Positions 1 to 11,149 of a stretch of 64,000 bases of DNA are shown here, one piece after another (within the stretch, counting starts at the first letter, position 1; every line of letters starts with the position of its first letter). The notes beneath the pieces are model-generated. The model was not told the DNA's origin. It saw only the letters and a program-made list of their open reading frames with translations, and searched no databases. The translations under genes were made by a program, and so were the position numbers. This stretch comes from Kingdonia uniflora (Eukaryota; Streptophyta; Magnoliopsida; Ranunculales; Circaeasteraceae). The stretch lies in NCBI GenBank assembly GCA_014058105.1, contig JACGCM010000779.1, positions 3,472,001 through 3,536,000 on the forward strand, read 5' to 3'.

Positions 1-130
1 GACTTTTAAGTCAAATAAAATTATCTTTATCTTATTATAGCAAATAGAGAAAATGCAGTCTCGTTTTGTGGAAAGCTAGGCACAATTATTGGCTAAACGC
101 CTAAACCTTTAGTCGTAAAAGATAAGAACC

Positions 131-175
131 AGTGCTAAGTGTTAAGTGCTAAGTGCTAACTGCTAAGTGCTAAGT
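131..175. repeat. short tandem repeat, about 9-10 bp unit
   Basis: The words AGTGCTAAGT, GTTAAGTGCT and AAGTGCTAACTGC follow each other, giving about five imperfect copies of a 9-10 bp unit. It is a plain microsatellite-like array. Nothing nearby suggests it belongs to a gene. The next 120 bases repeat the phrase ACAATTATTATCTAA twice, so a further short duplication may lie at 215-300. Confidence 0.6.
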
Positions 176-307
176 AATCTTTGTGGACTTTTAATTTTCA
201 ACAAAATGACATCATTTTCACAATTATTATCTAACTTTTGGTCATTTTCACAATATGAAAATGAAAACTAGATACAATTATTATCTAATCTAACCTTTAG
301 TCATTTT

Positions 308-544
308 CTAAAATAATGTTGAAGCCATTTCGGATTTAGCTTTTAGAAAAGATTCACTTATCATATTCGTTACATAAATGCATCGCATCAAATTTAATAA
401 ACAGTCCCAGGAATCGTATTTGCCTCCCCAAAATAGTCGTGTTTGTTGAGTAGGTCTCGTTACCCATTCATTTGGCTCTTGATCTCCTTGGGGTTTCCAT
501 TGAGTATATATATATTGGATCTTCTTTTTCGGGTAGTACTTCAT
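308..544 (-). CDS. small hypothetical ORF starting inside the hairpin arm
   Basis: This is an open frame of 78 codons. The protein is tryptophan-rich for its size (WKPQGDQEPNEW, LFWGGKYDSWDCLL) and I do not recognise it. Its start codon and first ten or so codons lie in the outer end of the left hairpin arm (515-947). The mirror arm carries the same start on the plus strand (ATGAAGTACTAC near 919) but loses homology after about ten codons. This suggests that the hairpin duplicated the 5' flank and start of whatever gene this was. There are no transcript signals to support it, and it could be chance. Confidence 0.25.
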   Translation of the reverse strand: MKYYPKKKIQYIYTQWKPQGDQEPNEWVTRPTQQTRLFWGGKYDSWDCLLNLMRCIYVTNMISESFLKAKSEMASTLF

Positions 545-947
545 CTTTTTTGCTTCTTGATTAATATTGGTAAGAATTCAGACTATGGTGTCATTAAATG
601 CAATTAAATGGGACACGGTTAAAGTATACCAAGACAAGAGAATGTAAGACATTTATAACATGGCCCATAGTCTTTACACAGCTAGTTGCAAGAATTGTAG
701 TTGATACGCGGATACCACTGCAAAATATATATATGTATACTTGTGGTATCCGCGTATCAACTACAATTCTTGCAACTAGCTGTTCTAAAGACTATGGGCC
801 ATGTTATAAATGTCTTACATTCTCTTGTCTTGGTATACTTTAACCGTGTCCCATTTAATTGCATTTAATGACACCATAGTCTGAATTCTTACCAATATTA
901 ATCAAGAAGCAAAAAAGATGAAGTACTACACGAAAAAGAAGATCCAA
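515..947. repeat. near-perfect long inverted repeat (hairpin), arms about 204 nt
   Basis: The left arm (515-718) is the reverse complement of the right arm (743-947), with a spacer of about 24 nt containing (AT)n. Reading both arms base by base I find only one substitution near the outer end (CGGGTAGTACT against CGTGTAGTACT) and one small patch with a 1-nt indel near 683/777. A transcript on either strand would fold into a continuous duplex of about 200 bp. The outer ends carry the start of a small ORF, so the structure resembles an inverted duplication of a gene's 5' region rather than a classic MITE. I see no clear target-site duplication. Confidence 0.9.
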
Positions 948-1694
948 CGTTGACATCCCAATTACTTTATGCTTCCAACTAGCAGACGATCGCTCGTGCC
1001 TTCAAATATGGGTTAAAAAAGCATATTAAGAATTTTGTGTAGTTTAGAAGCTGTTTGATTAAGGATATTTAGGGTTATAGATGAGTTGGGCTTGGAGTAA
1101 AAGGAGTTGTTTTGGGCTGGGTATTATCTTACCTAAGCATGACACCCGAAAGCATTATCTTTACTTGTTAGGGTCCTTAGAATTACACTATTGTTTTGGC
1201 CAACCAAAATATTATATTTTTTACCTAAGCATCCTACTGACTTCATTCCAAAGAAAAATCATGTGAGGACACTCAAAACCAAGTTACTAATGTCTTTAAA
1301 GTTTGATGTTCATTGCAAGATCATTTCTTGTAATTATTTGGCTTTCATGATGCAATGGCAAGGGCCCGGACCTTTGCAACGAATTAGTTTGATTATAGTT
1401 TCTTATAGCACATAAAGCAATAGAATTTTAAAGTTCCCTGTCCTTGAATGAGGAACACAATTCTTGCCTCCTAGAGCTAGAATCAAATGAGATCAAACTA
1501 ATACAAAATATCAGATTCTAAGCAGTTAACATCTGAGGTTCTCTTGGAAGATTCCATCTCAAATCCTTTTACAGCTAGAAACTATACCCTAAAGGAAATC
1601 ATCATGCCTTCTCGTCGGGACAATGTACCACACGAGAATGGGGAGAATGTGCTGCCCATTAAGTGGTGTCTCTATCGGTGAAAAATACTATATT
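948..1694. other. no recognisable gene
   Basis: Short open frames at 1081-1266 and 1191-1415 overlap each other in two frames and look like chance. No domain, repeat or RNA signature was seen. This is the left flank into which the CACTA element inserted; the host sequence appears to resume at 17267. Confidence 0.5.
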
Positions 1695-2200
1695 CACCAG
1701 AACAAAGAAGACTTTTTGCAGCGCCATATAGCGTCGTCAAAAGTACCAAACCACATTGCTATTGACTAGTAGCGACGCCTACAATAATGTTGCAGAGTTG
1801 CTGCAAAAGAGTGGGTCTCAACAAATCAATTGCAACGAATCAAATGGTCTCACTAAAGATTCTACACTGTTGCGACGCATATGGCGTTGCTAAAACACTA
1901 ACATGCATCGCAACTTTTCACATTAAAAACAATTGTTTTTAAAAATATTTCAAACCTTTTGCAAAGAAGGGCGTTGCAAAAGATTGTTTGTAGCAGCACC
2001 CTCCGGCGTTGCTAAAGGGTCACTTTTAACCGCACTCTAAGCGTTGCAATAGTTCAAATTTAACCGTGCTAAGGGGTCACTTTTAACCGCGCTCTAAGCG
2101 TTGCAAGAGTTCAATTTTAGCCGCGCCTTAAGCGTTGCAAAAGCTTCACTTTTAACAAACACCTTTGGCATCACAAATAATTTTCTTTCATGGCAGCACC
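1695..2200. repeat. left terminus and subterminal repeats of the CACTA element
   Basis: This begins with the CACCAGAACAAAG terminus. It then has repeated GCGTTGC / GCGACGC words and a near-tandem unit of about 40-60 bp (CACTTTTAACCGC...CTCTAAGCGTTGCAA) at roughly 2025-2150. Such motifs are the known binding sites for the TNPA-type protein of En/Spm relatives. That role is inferred here from family knowledge. Confidence 0.8.
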
Positions 2201-2688
2201 TCTATTTTACACATTATTTGCAGAATTTTGCCCATTACAATTTTTGTAATCACATTAACCTCAAATGAATTCACAATCTTTTATAACAAAATATCTTTAA
2301 TTAACTAAGATAATCCACTTCAAAAGTGTTTGAAGCATCCAAAAAAGTTCAGAGCCATGCAATAGGCAAATTCTTCAAAACCCAAATTCTAGCATAATTC
2401 ATTGTCATTGACCCAAATTTTCTTCAATCATCTACCCGCAATCGATCTGGCCAATCTAGTACAATGAATTAAAAAAAACACATAAGTAAGCTTATCCAAA
2501 CATTAATAAAGCTAAATTGCACTAAAGTAAACAATGCACATGCAAATATTTTTACCAAACCTGTCATATATGAACCTAGTACACCACTCTACATATATCC
2601 TGCCCATAGTCGAAAGCATGAAATAAACTTGAAAAAAGTTACAACTTGTGATTCCTTAAAATACACATGAAAATATTTATACCAAGCC

Positions 2689-3310
2689 TGTTGGGTACGA
2701 ACTCGAATCAAGATTGTCGAAGAAATTTGAAGATTGTCGAAGTCGTTCGAACGAAGAAGGAAGTCGTTCGAACGAACTTTTTCTTACTCACTGGAATTTT
2801 GGCCCAGGAGTCAATCTCGTTCGAACGAGCTTGGATGTCGTTTGAACGAGATGTTATGTTTCTAGGGCGGGAGACCAGCTATCGCAAAGTCGTTGGAACG
2901 AGCTTGGAGTCGTTCGAACGAGCTTGGCGTAGGTTTGCATTAGATGTCTATTTTAAGGTGTTGAGTTTAGTCTCGAGATCCGTTCTACTTGTATTTAGTC
3001 CTCTAGTATATAAAGAGGACTTAGATTATTTTGTTAGCCATCTTTTGGTGAGTTTAATCTTAAAGAAGCTAGGGTTTGAAGAGACTCCATTAAAGCTTGA
3101 GAAGCTTGAGAGATCATTGTAACCTATTTGATATCATAGTAAATTGTTCGTGAGGAGTGGTTTTTCATCCGCAAGGGTTTTCTACTTCTCTCCTCTAGGA
3201 AATCTTTCTTGTGTTCTTTATTGTTCTTGCTTAGTTAATTCTTTTGTTAGGGCTTATTCTACGTATCGTTCTTTTCAAAGAGGAGAGAGTAGCTACCTCG
3301 ATTATCAACA
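2689..3310 (+). repeat. 5' LTR of the copia element
   Basis: TGTTGGGTA...TATCAACA. It holds a TATA box (GTATATAAAG, 3006-3015) and, in its first 250 bases, four exact and two degenerate copies of the palindrome CGTTCGAACG. The R-U5-like part contains the copia-typical GTGGTTTTTCATCCGC wording near 3155. Open frames inside it (2667-3122 and 3144-3326) are not genes. Confidence 0.93.
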
Positions 3311-3326
3311 ATTGGTGTTAGAGTGA
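3311..3326 (+). other. primer-binding site (initiator tRNA-Met type)
   Basis: ATTGGTGTTAGAGTG follows the LTR directly. It resembles TGGTATCAGAGC, the usual copia site complementary to initiator tRNA-Met, with a few substitutions. Confidence 0.75.
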
Positions 3327-3353
3327 GTGTTAGGGCTTGTGTGGTGAAGAGCG

Positions 3354-6300
3354 ATGGCTGATCAGGAGAAGTTTAAGATGACAATCTTTAATGGATTAAA
3401 TTTTAGAGTGTCGAAGATGCAGATAGAAGATTACCTCTATCAGAAGGATCTTGATTTATCACTGGGTGGAGTTGAGATGAAGCCAGTAGATTTTGATGCT
3501 GCTAAGTGGGCACGATTGGATCGCAAAGTGCTTGGAACCATTAGGTTAGCGCTATCATCTAAGATTTTACACATGATTTCAAAGTTACGACTACAAAGGG
3601 TTTGATGGAGACGTTGTCCGCTATGTACTCAGAACCGTCCGGGGTAAATCAGGTGCCCCTTTTATGGCGCTTGTTTACTTTGAAGATGAAGGATAATGGT
3701 AGTGTGCAAGCTCACATCAGTGAGTTTAATACCATACATGCTCAACTGGAATCTGTTAAAATTACTTTTACTGAGGAGGTGAGAGCGTGGGCTTTTCTAA
3801 GGTAGATGCCAGAAAGTTGGGAAGGATTTATTATAGCTGTGAGCAACTTATCGGGGAAGGAAGACATCATATTTGACACTATAGTCTCGTTGATTATGAG
3901 TGAAGATAATGGGCGTAAAACATCTGAACCCTCTTCGAGTTCAAACGGTAGTATGTTGAACGTCGAGGTAAGAGGGAGGTCTTACAGAAAGGGGGCAAAA
4001 TTTGGAAAAGGGTCGATCACAGTCAAGAGGAAAGACTAAGCCACCCGGTGCGTGTTGGACTTGTGGAAAGAAGGGTCACTTCAGGCGAGATTGCAACTCT
4101 TCTTCTTAGAATATTGATGATGAAGAGAAAAATACAATGAACCTTACTAAAGAGGTTAGTTCCGACGAGGCTCTACTATTATCATGTGACGATGTTAATG
4201 AATCTTGGATTGTTGATTAAGGCATTTCCTTCCATGCTACTGCGAACGTAGGTTTTCTTACTAATATTGTCAAAGGCGACTTCGGTACGGTATTTTTTAC
4301 AAATTAGAGTGCACGCAATATTAATAGGAAGGGAAACGCTAGGTTGTTGTTGCCTTTTGGGGGAACATTGGTTTTATAGAATGTGCGACTTGTACCTAAA
4401 TTGGGGTACAACCTTATATCGGTTAGCAAATTGATGGCGGTTATATGAGTGCCTTTTGTGCGACCTTCTGGAATGTTACAGAGAAAGCTATGTTGGTCGC
4501 TCGAGGCTTGCGATTAGAAATATTGTATACAATACATAAACACAATTTTTACTATTTATGCGGCCACTCGGGGGATAGATACAAGTACGTGGCACAAACG
4601 GCTCGGTCACATGAGTGAAAAGGAAATAAAGATAATGGTAACAAAGGGAACGCTATAGGGACTTGCTGAGGTTGATCTCAAGTTTAGTGAAGAGTGTGTT
4701 CTTGCAAAATAAAAGAATCTCAGTTTCAAATTATCTGGAAGATCAAGGAAACCCGGAAAGCTGGATCTTGTACACACGGATGTTTGGGGGCCAACAAAGG
4801 TGTCTTCTCTTGGTGGTTCTCATTGCTATGTTACTTTTATCAATGATGCTACTCGCAAACTGTGGCTCTACTTTATGAAGAACAAGTCAGAAGTATTCGA
4901 TAAATTCAAGAGGTGGAGGGCTCTAGTTGAAAATGAAACCGGTTTGAAACTGAAGTGTCTCAAGTCGGATAACGGGGGTGAATAATATAGTGACGAGTTT
5001 GAAGACTTTTGCGTATCAAACGGGATTAGGAGGCAGAAGACTATTCCTGGAACACCGCAACAAAATGGTGTTATGGAACGCATGAACCGAACAATTAACG
5101 AAATAGCGAGGAGCATGAGACTCAACACTGGATTGCCTAAGTGTTTTTGGGTAGATACGGTTAGTACGGCGGCGTATTTGATTAACAGAGGGCCTTCGGC
5201 GGCTTTAGACTTTAGAATTCCTGAAGAAGCATGGATCAGTAAAGAGGTAAACCTTAATCACTTGTATATTTTCGGTTGTACCCCATATGTGCTTGATAAT
5301 TCAGATACAAGGACCAAGTTAGATGCAAAGTCAATAAAGTGCATTTTCATTGGATACGGTGGTGATGAGTTTGGGTACCGGTTCTGGGATGCGAAGAATC
5401 GGAAAGTTATCCAGAGCCGTAATGTTACATTCAATGAGGAAGTTTTGTATAAAGATTTCAAAGTACCTGTGGAAAAGATTCGAGGTGAAGTAGCGGAAAG
5501 TGTTGATATTGAAGATGATGAACCCTCTCGAGAAGATGATGAAGAAGTCGTTGTTGAGTCTGATGTACCGGATCATAACGAGGAACCTAATGATCTAAAC
5601 ATTCTAATAATACTTTGAAAGGAGCCTAGAGTTGCAAGAATTCTGGCAAGGTACGTTAACTCTTTAAATTACTTGTTGCTTACAGATGGTGGTGAACCTG
5701 GAAGTTACAAGGAGGCTTTAGATGTGGAAGCCAAGAGCAAGTGGGAGATTGCTATGGATGATAAGATATAGTCATTATCAGTTAATCGAACTTGGGATTT
5801 AGTTCGGTTACCGAAGGGGAAGAGTGCATTGCACAATAAGTGGGTATACAGACTAAAGTAGGAATCTGACGGTTTAAGGAGATTCAAGGGTAGACTTGTG
5901 GTGAAGCGCTTTCAGCAGAAAGAAGGCGTTGATTTTGGTGAGATTTTTGCTCCTGTTGTAAAGATGTCTACTATTCAGGTTGTGATGAATATAGTTGTTG
6001 TCGAAGATTTGCATCTTGAACAACTTGATGTCAAGACCGCTTTTCTTCACGGTAACCTTGATGAAGAAATTTATATAAAATAGCCAGAAGGGTATTCGGT
6101 TAAAGGGAAATAAGATCTTGTGTGTAAACTCACAAAGAGTTTATACGGTTTGAAACAAGCACCGAGACAGTGGTATTTGAAGTTTGAACAGTTCATGTCC
6201 AGAAATGGCTATGGATCACTGTTATTTTATAAAGAATACGGGGAACTCATATATTATTCTACTTCTGTATGTAGATGATATGTTGGTAGCAAATGCCGAC

Positions 6301-7196
6301 ATGGGAGAGATAGTTAAGTTGAAGGAATTGTTATCCTGGGATTTTCTTTGAATAACTTGGGTGGGTGAAACAAGTTCTTGGTATGCGTGTTACAAGGGAC
6401 AGAAAGCGGCAAGAATTGAAGTTGTCTCAAGCTGAGTATATCGGCAAAGTACTAAAGCAGTTTAATATGGATGGTGCTAAGGTTGTTAGTACACCATTAG
6501 GAGGTCACTTCAAATTATTAAATGATTGTTGTTCGAAGACGCAGAAGAATCGCGATGAGATGTGAAAGGTTCCTTATCAATCCGCGGTTGGTAGCCTAAT
6601 ATACGCTATGATTTGTACGAGGCCAAATATTGCCCAAGCAGTAGGAGTTGTTAGTAGGTATATGAGTAATCCAGGCCAGGATTATTGGGGAGCTGTAAAA
6701 TGGATACTGAGGTATCTAAAGGGGACTTAAGATATGGCATTATGTTATGAGGGTTCTCAGATATTCTTACAGGGTTTTGTTGATTCTAATATGGTGGGTG
6801 ACATGGATAGGTAGAAAAGCACTAGTGGTTTCGTTTTTATATTGGGAAGTGGTGCAGTTACATGGGTTTCTAGGCTACAGAAGATTGTAGCTTTGTCTAC
6901 GACGGAGGTAGAATATGTTGCAGCTACAGAAGCGTGCAAAGATATGGTTTGGCTCAAAGGGTTGATGAAAGAGCTTGGTAGAGAACAATTTTCTCCTAAG
7001 TTGTATAGTGATAGTCAAAGCGTTATACACTTAGCAAAGAATTCGACTTTTCACTTTAGGACCAAGCACATTGATATTCGGCATCACTATATTCGCTCCT
7101 CGAGGACGGTGTGTTGAAGCTTGTGAAGATTCACATTGATGTGAATCTGACCGATATGTTTACGAAGGTGGTGATTTTTTAGAAGTTGACGATATG
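3354..7196 (+). pseudogene. copia gag-pol polyprotein, degenerate
   Basis: The start codon at 3354 opens a UBN2-type Gag. The frame is then cut by stops and shifts. Recognisable parts in order: Gag (3354-4038); zinc knuckle CWTCGKKGHFRRDC (about 4050-4091); protease, with the active site reading D-stop-G where DSG is expected (about 4213); GAG-preintegrase WHKRLGHMS (about 4590); integrase with TDVWGP, SDNGGE and TPQQNGVMERMNRT (4750-5130); RT with KTAFLHG and YVDDML (5690-6560, the latter at 6266-6280); RNase H with the ADADWAG-type end replaced by TKHIDIRHHYIR (about 6840-7110). Several stops are one C-to-T step from glutamine (for example in YIK-stop-PEGY near 6082). The protein would copy and integrate the element; this copy cannot. 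Confidence 0.93.
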
Positions 7197-7285
7197 TACA
7201 ACTTCTATGGGTCATCAAGATTGAAGGTCCGGGTAGTGTAAACAATTCATTCGAAGATCTGGAGATGGGTTATGGGATTCAATTT

Positions 7286-7297
7286 AAAGTGGGAGAT
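7286..7297 (+). other. polypurine tract of the copia element
   Basis: AAAGTGGGAGAT lies directly before the 3' LTR (TGTTGGGTA), the position where plus-strand DNA synthesis is primed. Confidence 0.8.
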
Positions 7298-7933
7298 TGT
7301 TGGGTATGAACTCGAATCAAGATTGTCGAAGAAATCTGAAGATTGTCATAGTCGATCGAACAAAGAAGGAAGTTGTTCGAACGAGTCGTTCGAATGACTT
7401 TGAAGCTCGTTCGAACGAACTTTTTCTTACTCACTGGAATTTTGGCCTAGGAGTCAATCTCTTTCGAACGAGCTTGGATGTCGTTCGAACGAGATGTTAT
7501 GTTTCTAAGGCTAGAGACTAACTATCGCAAAGTTGTTTGAACGAGCTTGGCGTTGGTTTGCACTAGATGTCTATTTTGAGACGTTGAGTTCTGCCTCGAG
7601 ATCCGTTCTACTTGTATTTAGTCCTCTAGTATATAAAAATGACTTAGGTTATTTTGTTAGCCATCTTTTGGTGAGTTTAATCTTAGAGAGGCTATAGTTT
7701 GAAGAGACTCCATTAAAGGTTGAGAAGCTTGAGAGATTATTGTAATCTATTTGATATCATAGTAAATTTTTCGTGGGGAGTGGTTTTTCATCCGCAAGGG
7801 TTTTCCACTTCCCTCCTCTGGGAAATCTTTCTTGTGTTCTTTATTGTTCTTGCTTGGTTAATTCTTCTGTTAGAGCTTATTCCGCGTATCGTTCTTGTCA
7901 GAGAGGAGAGAGTAGCTACCTTGATTCTCAACA
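7298..7933 (+). repeat. 3' LTR of the copia element
   Basis: This matches the 5' LTR along its length with many substitutions and some indels. The cluster of CGTTCGAACG palindromes is again present but arranged differently. TATA box near 7630-7638. It ends CTCAACA before the AAGCC duplication. After it, CTGTCATATATAGACCTAATA resembles the CACTA sequence at 2569-2590, showing a short repeat of the host transposon around the insertion. Confidence 0.93.
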
Positions 7934-8162
7934 AAGCCTGTCATATATAGACCTAATATAGCACTACATCCTGCCCATAGTCTAACTTAAATAATTCAAC
8001 TGAATATAGTACAATTCCCGTGGAGAAAATGTAGTAAATTATTCTCAAATTTTCTAGGTTCTCTCAATAAAAACATGATTTATACATGGCTTATAACTGC
8101 GAGGTGAGAAAGTTACCGATTAAAAGCACATAGAAATGTTTCAAAATCGTCATTTATAGGTA

Positions 8163-9273
8163 TCATGCATGATTATTTTTACATTTAAGCATAGCGTCGC
8201 TTAGCCTCACAGAATCCACATTACCTCTAACATTGTGTACTCTTACGATATTTGCACCAGCCAATACTCCAGCAGTGACAGCAGCTATAGTTGCAGGATC
8301 TTTGTCACTGTTGCGACTGGATGGCCGCAAATAGTTCTAAGAAATTTCTTTCTCAAAGGTCCAATTAGTTTGGGTGCACGAAACGGCTGAACTCTTCGCA
8401 GCAATCTCCTCCCTTATGGTTTGTAATCCCATGAGTATATCAAGATTGTCTTCAGTTTTCTTAGAGAACCCGATTCCATGGTCAATGATAACTCTCCAAG
8501 CAGGGATCCCCGACTCTTCTGCATCTTTGGCTCGCAAACACAATTCAGAAGCAACTTGCTTACAGACATTCCCGTTTTCGTACTCCAGATTTTCACTATT
8601 TTGCATGGTAGATTGGTCGCCTCTCATGTGCATTACAACATAAGGATCCCCAAATCAGAAGAAACCTTAAACATGTCAGGGTCTAATTGTCCGCCTGATA
8701 CATCATTGATGATATGAGCCCCTTTGTTTATTGCTTCAAAAGCAACTTTTGAGTAAAAAGTATCAACGGATACAAACTTCCCCTCTATTTCAGGTATCTC
8801 TAGAACAGCTTCTAGAACAGGAATTTGTCTTTCCAATTCTTCTTTGGCAGAAATCCTAGAAGCAAATGGGCGTGTGAATTGTGCACCAATATCGATAATG
8901 TCAACCCCCTCTGAGATCATCAACTTCACCTGAGACACTGCAGCTTTTATGGACTGAAACTTCCCTCCATCGCTGAAACTGTCAGGGGTCAAGTTGAGGA
9001 CACCCATGACATGAGTCTTTTCTCAATAGTCCCATAAGCGATTCCCATGGGTAAAACTTGCTTCATCCCTTCCCTTCCAATGTATGATTCACCACCAAGT
9101 TTCTCCCATAATCCAAAAAGCCCACGTGGTTGTTTCGAAAAAGAATGCCAACTTGCAACAGTATCACTATCTATAGCTGAACCCAGTAGATCTATTAGCG
9201 GTGCAACCACAAACAGTCTCTCCCAAATTCTTTCGTGTGGGACAATAAATGTCTCGAAATGAATATTTAACAT
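8163..9273 (-). pseudogene. HPPK/DHPS: captured fragment of plant HPPK-DHPS (folate synthesis)
   Basis: The source gene makes a bifunctional enzyme, in plants mitochondrial, that pyrophosphorylates hydroxymethyl-dihydropterin and joins it to p-aminobenzoate. Seen here: the end of the HPPK domain and linker (VPHERIWERLFVVAPLIDL, EKLGGESYIG; 9273-9050), the first DHPS signature MGVLNLTPDSFSDGG (9007-8963), the second signature as IDIGAQFTRP where families have AQSTRP (serine to phenylalanine, one C-to-T step), then VDTFYSKVA, INDVSGG, MHMRGD and IIDHGIGFSK, and the C-terminus DPATIAAVTAGVLAGANIVRVHNVR to a stop at 8163. A frameshift plus stop lies before MGVLNL and at least two shifts near 8290-8350. 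The first part of HPPK is absent. It reads the same way as the transposase genes and lies inside the CACTA ends, so I read it as transposon capture of host sequence. Confidence 0.93.
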
Positions 9274-9361
9274 CCAGTAAAATAACCCATCCCCATGACT
9301 AGTAAATAATCAGGCATGCATGCAACTAATCAATTTTAATAAACACAGTTCATACATACCA

Positions 9362-10680
9362 TGAAGATTAGGCATTGAATTACAGCATCTAAGCCTCGAT
9401 CAAACCTCTCTTGACGAACATCCATCTCCTATATTTGTTTTCTTTGAGACACCATTTCTGCCGTGAGCTCTTCATTACGCTTTTCAGCTGGCTCGGCCCT
9501 TCTCCTTTGAAATTCCTCTTCGTCCCTCCTCCTTTGCCCAAGGCCTTTGAAATATCCAGATCGTATACCCAATACTGTATTAAGAATTTCATCTTCTATC
9601 TTTGGCACAACACCCTCTGCTTCTGAGCCATCTTAGTTGTTGCATTCGGTCATGTGAGTTTAAATTCAACATAAGTACATCAAATTAAACTGCATTGGTA
9701 GAAGCGAGAAACAAGTCAATTTACTCACATAGTTTTCTTCAGCAACAAGACTAGTCCATCCCTTTCTACTAAAGTGGGTTCGACGATATAATTCGATCAT
9801 TCCAATAGGTTGCTGAGTCTCAGAGACACGCTGTTCAACATTTAAAAACATATAACAATGGAAATAGTATCAAATAGTTAGAAAGCAACCCAACGTAGTA
9901 TGTAAATAAAAAATAGTACGTACAAATTCCTCCAAGTATTTTACGAATGGCTTTGAACCACCGCAATGGTTTGTTGGGAGCTTTTGACGATTACTTGAAT
10001 TCTACTCACTAATTTTCTGCAGTTAAATGAATATTTTAGTATAAGCAAATCAAACATAACTATTTTAATAGAAGCAAAACAAATAATTTATTAGTAAACA
10101 GATAGAATGATATTCTAAGTTACACAGATAAAACAGAGTTAGACCACACAAATGGCAAATATGATTTATTAACTAGTTAAGTATATCACTACCTTGAATT
10201 CTTCCTTTCCACCGTAGGGGTGTCGTCGTGCCACTTCGTCATTTTTAAATTTCTTATAGTGTGAGTTAAGAATGCACCTGAAACCTCTTAAGCGCTCTCC
10301 TAATATTTTATCCACAACGTACTTCACATGTAGAAGGTGCATATCAATATCAAATTTATCCTACAAGAAATGCATTACAAAGTTAACAGGAAATCAATAT
10401 AGTATACAATGTAGCTACAATATAAAAACTTAATTACCATAACACGGTCACGTAATGGTCCTTTCACATCATCTTCCACTTTACTCCTATCATGGCTCAT
10501 AAGAGGCCAATGTTGACGTGCGATTAGCCTAACTTCCCTGACAAATTGAGAACTCTACCTCCCTACTGGCCTTGTACATTTTTGGGTGGATCTATATTAT
10601 AGGTTTCTGGTCAGTAATAGCTTTGTAATCAATAACTTTGTTATTCACAGCCTTCCCTTTATTCCTCTTACATTCAGCTA
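9362..10680 (-). pseudogene. second CACTA gene, plant transposase (Transposase_24 / En-Spm type)
   Basis: Degenerate exons on the minus strand. SQFVREVRLIARQHWPLMSH and KVEDDVKGPLRDRVM (10570-10440); DKFDIDMHLLHVKYVVDKIL and NSHYKKFKNDEVARRHPYGG (10380-10200); KLPTNHCGGSKPFVKYLEE (about 9990-9925); ETQQPIGMIELYRRTHFSRKG (9820-9755); and a C-terminal coiled coil ILNTVLGIRSGYFKGLGQRR to the end (9590-9362). The GGSK...E...PI..ELY..TH pattern is the core of the Transposase_24 family, the TNPA-like partner that binds subterminal repeats. Intron-like AT-rich gaps separate the pieces. Confidence 0.82.
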
Positions 10681-11149
10681 TTAACAAAAACATTTTTTTA
10701 AATAAAACAATATTAGATTCTTAGTCTTTTTATTTAAACAAACCCAACCAAAAACAAGAAAAGTTCAAAGTTCAATCTTACCAACACTTGAAAATCATTT
10801 CCTGTATTAATTACAAGCTGTGAAGTAGATTGTGCCCACAAATGTCAACTTGTTGTACCTGGTGCCATATCTATATGAAGAAAAAAAACACTTATACAAA
10901 CTAAAGTAGAATATAGTTAGATGGCATGCTTTCAAGCTTTATGCATTACTCAATTGAAAAAAAATATATAACACATAAGATAACTATCAATTCAGTAACA
11001 AAATTGATTATACATACTAATACACTTATAGGTAGATGGCACGCTTTCAAGCTTTATGCAACACTCAATTGAAAAAGTTATATAACACATAAGATAACTA
11101 TCAATTCTGTAACAAAACGGATAATAAAGTTTTTTATAAACATTCAGTC

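Larger units (their letters stand above)
2689..7933 (+). mobile_element. complete Ty1/copia retrotransposon (Tnt1-like order), nested in the CACTA element
   Basis: Two LTRs of 622 and 636 bp begin TGTTGGGTA and end CAACA. They are flanked by the 5-bp duplication AAGCC (2684-2688 and 7934-7938). Internal order is PBS, gag with CCHC knuckle, protease, integrase, reverse transcriptase, RNase H and PPT, which is copia order. The LTRs are clearly diverged from each other and the polyprotein has many stops, so this is an old insertion. It sits between the left terminus and the DHPS fragment of the CACTA element, so it arrived after that element. Confidence 0.95.

Noticed and set aside
598..843. 81-codon open frame on the plus strand
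   Set aside because: It runs straight through the hairpin loop and both arms; its openness follows from the inverted repeat rather than coding selection.
2667..3326. Open frames of 151 and 60 codons
   Set aside because: They lie inside the copia LTR and have counterparts in the other LTR that are broken; LTR sequence, not genes.
8374..8717. Plus-strand frames opposite the DHPS fragment
   Set aside because: Shadows of the DHPS sequence, which has clear family signatures on the minus strand.
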